A stretch of DNA of 64,000 nt from Candidatus Sulfotelmatobacter sp. (GTDB lineage: Bacteria > Acidobacteriota > Terriglobia > Terriglobales > Acidobacteriaceae). Every line of letters starts with the position of its first letter. Within the stretch, counting starts at the first letter, position 1. The stretch lies in the NCBI GenBank assembly GCA_036500765.1, contig DASYBM010000015.1, forward strand, positions 186,001 through 250,000, given 5' to 3'. A program made the translations under genes and the position numbers. The notes under the pieces are model-generated. The model was not told the origin of the DNA, ran no database searches, and saw only the letters and a program-made list of their open reading frames with translations. This document shows, piece by piece, positions 63,033 to 64,000 of the stretch.

Positions 63033-63776
63033 TTACGGCCCCACCGTAACCTGCAGCGCCCCAGGCGTTTGCAGATTCTCCCGGTAAATCAGATGCTTCG
63101 CCGCTACTTCCCCCACCGCATCCACATGCACCACATATCCCCCATGGGGCAAGGTCTCGCCAAAGGGCAACTCCTTCGCGGGCGCGCCCGACCGCAGCAC
63201 AAACCGCTGATATCCAATCGCCGTCGCCCGCCCATTCTCCGCCACGGCCAGCACGTAGAACGTCAAATCCATGTCGTCGGGAGTAGCATTTAAGACTTCC
63301 ACACTTCCGTCAATGCGGTTCCCACTGACGCGCGCTCCCTTCTTCCAATCGAGACTCAACCCAGACCGCACTCTTAGTGTGAACACTTTCTGAACACCCG
63401 ATTGCTGCCGCGCATCAGTAACCGCCACAGTGAATTCAAACTCTCCCGAGCGCTCGGCCTGCCCATGCAGCAAACCGTCGTCCTCAAACTTCATCCCGGG
63501 CGGGATCGCTCCCTTCTCGATCCGCCAGTGCTGCGCGCCAACGCCACCATGCGCTCGAAATCGCACCTCATACGGCACGTGGGGAGAAGTATCGGGCAAC
63601 GGCGAATCGTTCTCAATGATGAGCGAGGGCCCATCCTGCCGAGTCGCGGTCGCGGCCATCGCACCAGCCGATGAGTCCATACCATCGACAAACCCCAGTT
63701 GGCACGAAACCATTCCGCCGGCGCAAGCCAACGCGAGGATCAACACGGCAGTCTTACTCTTGTGCACCTCAATCAT
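63033..63776 (-). CDS. Lipoprotein with He_PIG/Ig-like domain
   Basis: 247 residues. The signal ends GGMVSC (lipobox, Cys about residue 25). The He_PIG-type Ig domain (about 60-140) reads YEVRFRAHGGVGAQHWRIEK, then GMKFEDDGLLHGQAERSGEF, the putative-Ig pattern with a Gly-Leu-Pro-Gly style turn (here AIPPGM). The C-terminal half is beta-rich and unassigned. It is likely a surface lipoprotein. Nothing else is recognised up to 64000 apart from a tandem ACGACCA tract at about 63896-63920. Confidence 0.72.
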   Translation of the reverse strand: MIEVHKSKTAVLILALACAGGMVSCQLGFVDGMDSSAGAMAATATRQDGPSLIIENDSPLPDTSPHVPYEVRFRAHGGVGAQHWRIEKGAIPPGMKFEDDGLLHGQAERSGEFEFTVAVTDARQQSGVQKVFTLRVRSGLSLDWKKGARVSGNRIDGSVEVLNATPDDMDLTFYVLAVAENGRATAIGYQRFVLRSGAPAKELPFGETLPHGGYVVHVDAVGEVAAKHLIYRENLQTPGALQVTVGP

Positions 63777-64000
63777 GTCTACACCTTAGTAGGAATGTTA
63801 AGCCCGCGCAATCTTGTAACTGGAATGATGCAGAAAGTGTGAGGGCAGGAAGGGACAAACGGGACCAGCTAGAAGCGACGCCAGACAAGCGACGACTGAC
63901 GACCAACGACCAACGACCAAAAAATAAGAGTTCCGAGGTGGTGTGGGGTCCATTCGTCTCGGCCAGTAGCTCGCGTTTGACCCTTGCTCGACCTGCTCTC

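Overview
The window looks like chromosomal DNA of a GC-rich Gram-negative soil bacterium, most likely an acidobacterium (Terriglobia/Koribacter-like). This is an inference from content: a GloVer tandem-repeat protein, Ig-like (BIG2) phosphoesterases, a secreted PQQ-type propeller, many secreted or lipoprotein beta-propellers, and the many short GC-rich palindromes scattered between and inside genes. There is no rRNA. One tRNA (Ala-GGC) is present.

Layout. 1-9.2 kb: 5' end of pyrG, tRNA-Ala, a tandem pair of secreted phosphoesterases divergent from a PQQ-like propeller gene, an L,D-transpeptidase remnant, an M23 peptidase and a sigma-54 activator with FHA and GAF domains. 9.2-12 kb: an accessory-looking island of visibly lower GC, with a strongly structured non-coding stretch ending in a textbook terminator and a secreted propeller-like protein. 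12-32 kb: housekeeping and envelope genes (Lhr-type helicase, TPR protein, class A PBP, lactonase-like lipoprotein, proS, hicBA, kdsD, K+ channel-like protein, GGDEF cyclase). 33-35 kb: small secreted protein and a RodZ-like protein.

35.1-48.7 kb (all minus strand) is an exopolysaccharide/O-antigen locus. Transcription probably runs from wza and the Wzc-like chain-length protein through a BY-kinase-like protein with a degenerate P-loop, an initiating sugar transferase, an O-antigen ligase/polymerase, one glycosyltransferase and a double glycosyltransferase, ending at a terminator. The dTDP-rhamnose genes rfbB-A-C-D follow. Many of these ORFs overlap by 1-30 nt. A divergent LuxR-type regulator with three and a half 16-bp repeats in front of it sits at the head of the locus. 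50-64 kb holds a PilZ-TonB fusion, rpiA, small membrane proteins, a TMTC-like membrane protein with a TPR-like tail, a GH29 fucosidase, a GloVer protein, a Ser/His/Gly-rich surface protein and an Asp-box sialidase-like protein.

The most unusual signal is a family of short bipartite palindromes (a GGAC...GTCC hairpin, often followed by a CGAGC-GAA-GCTCG-type hairpin). They lie between genes and also, in frame, inside coding sequences: three places in the Lhr helicase gene, one in kdsD, and a related repeat at the 5' end of the M23 peptidase. The largest copy in lhr is a 160-bp block with perfect 19-bp terminal inverted repeats. A second candidate for follow-up is the structured RNA at 9374-9543.
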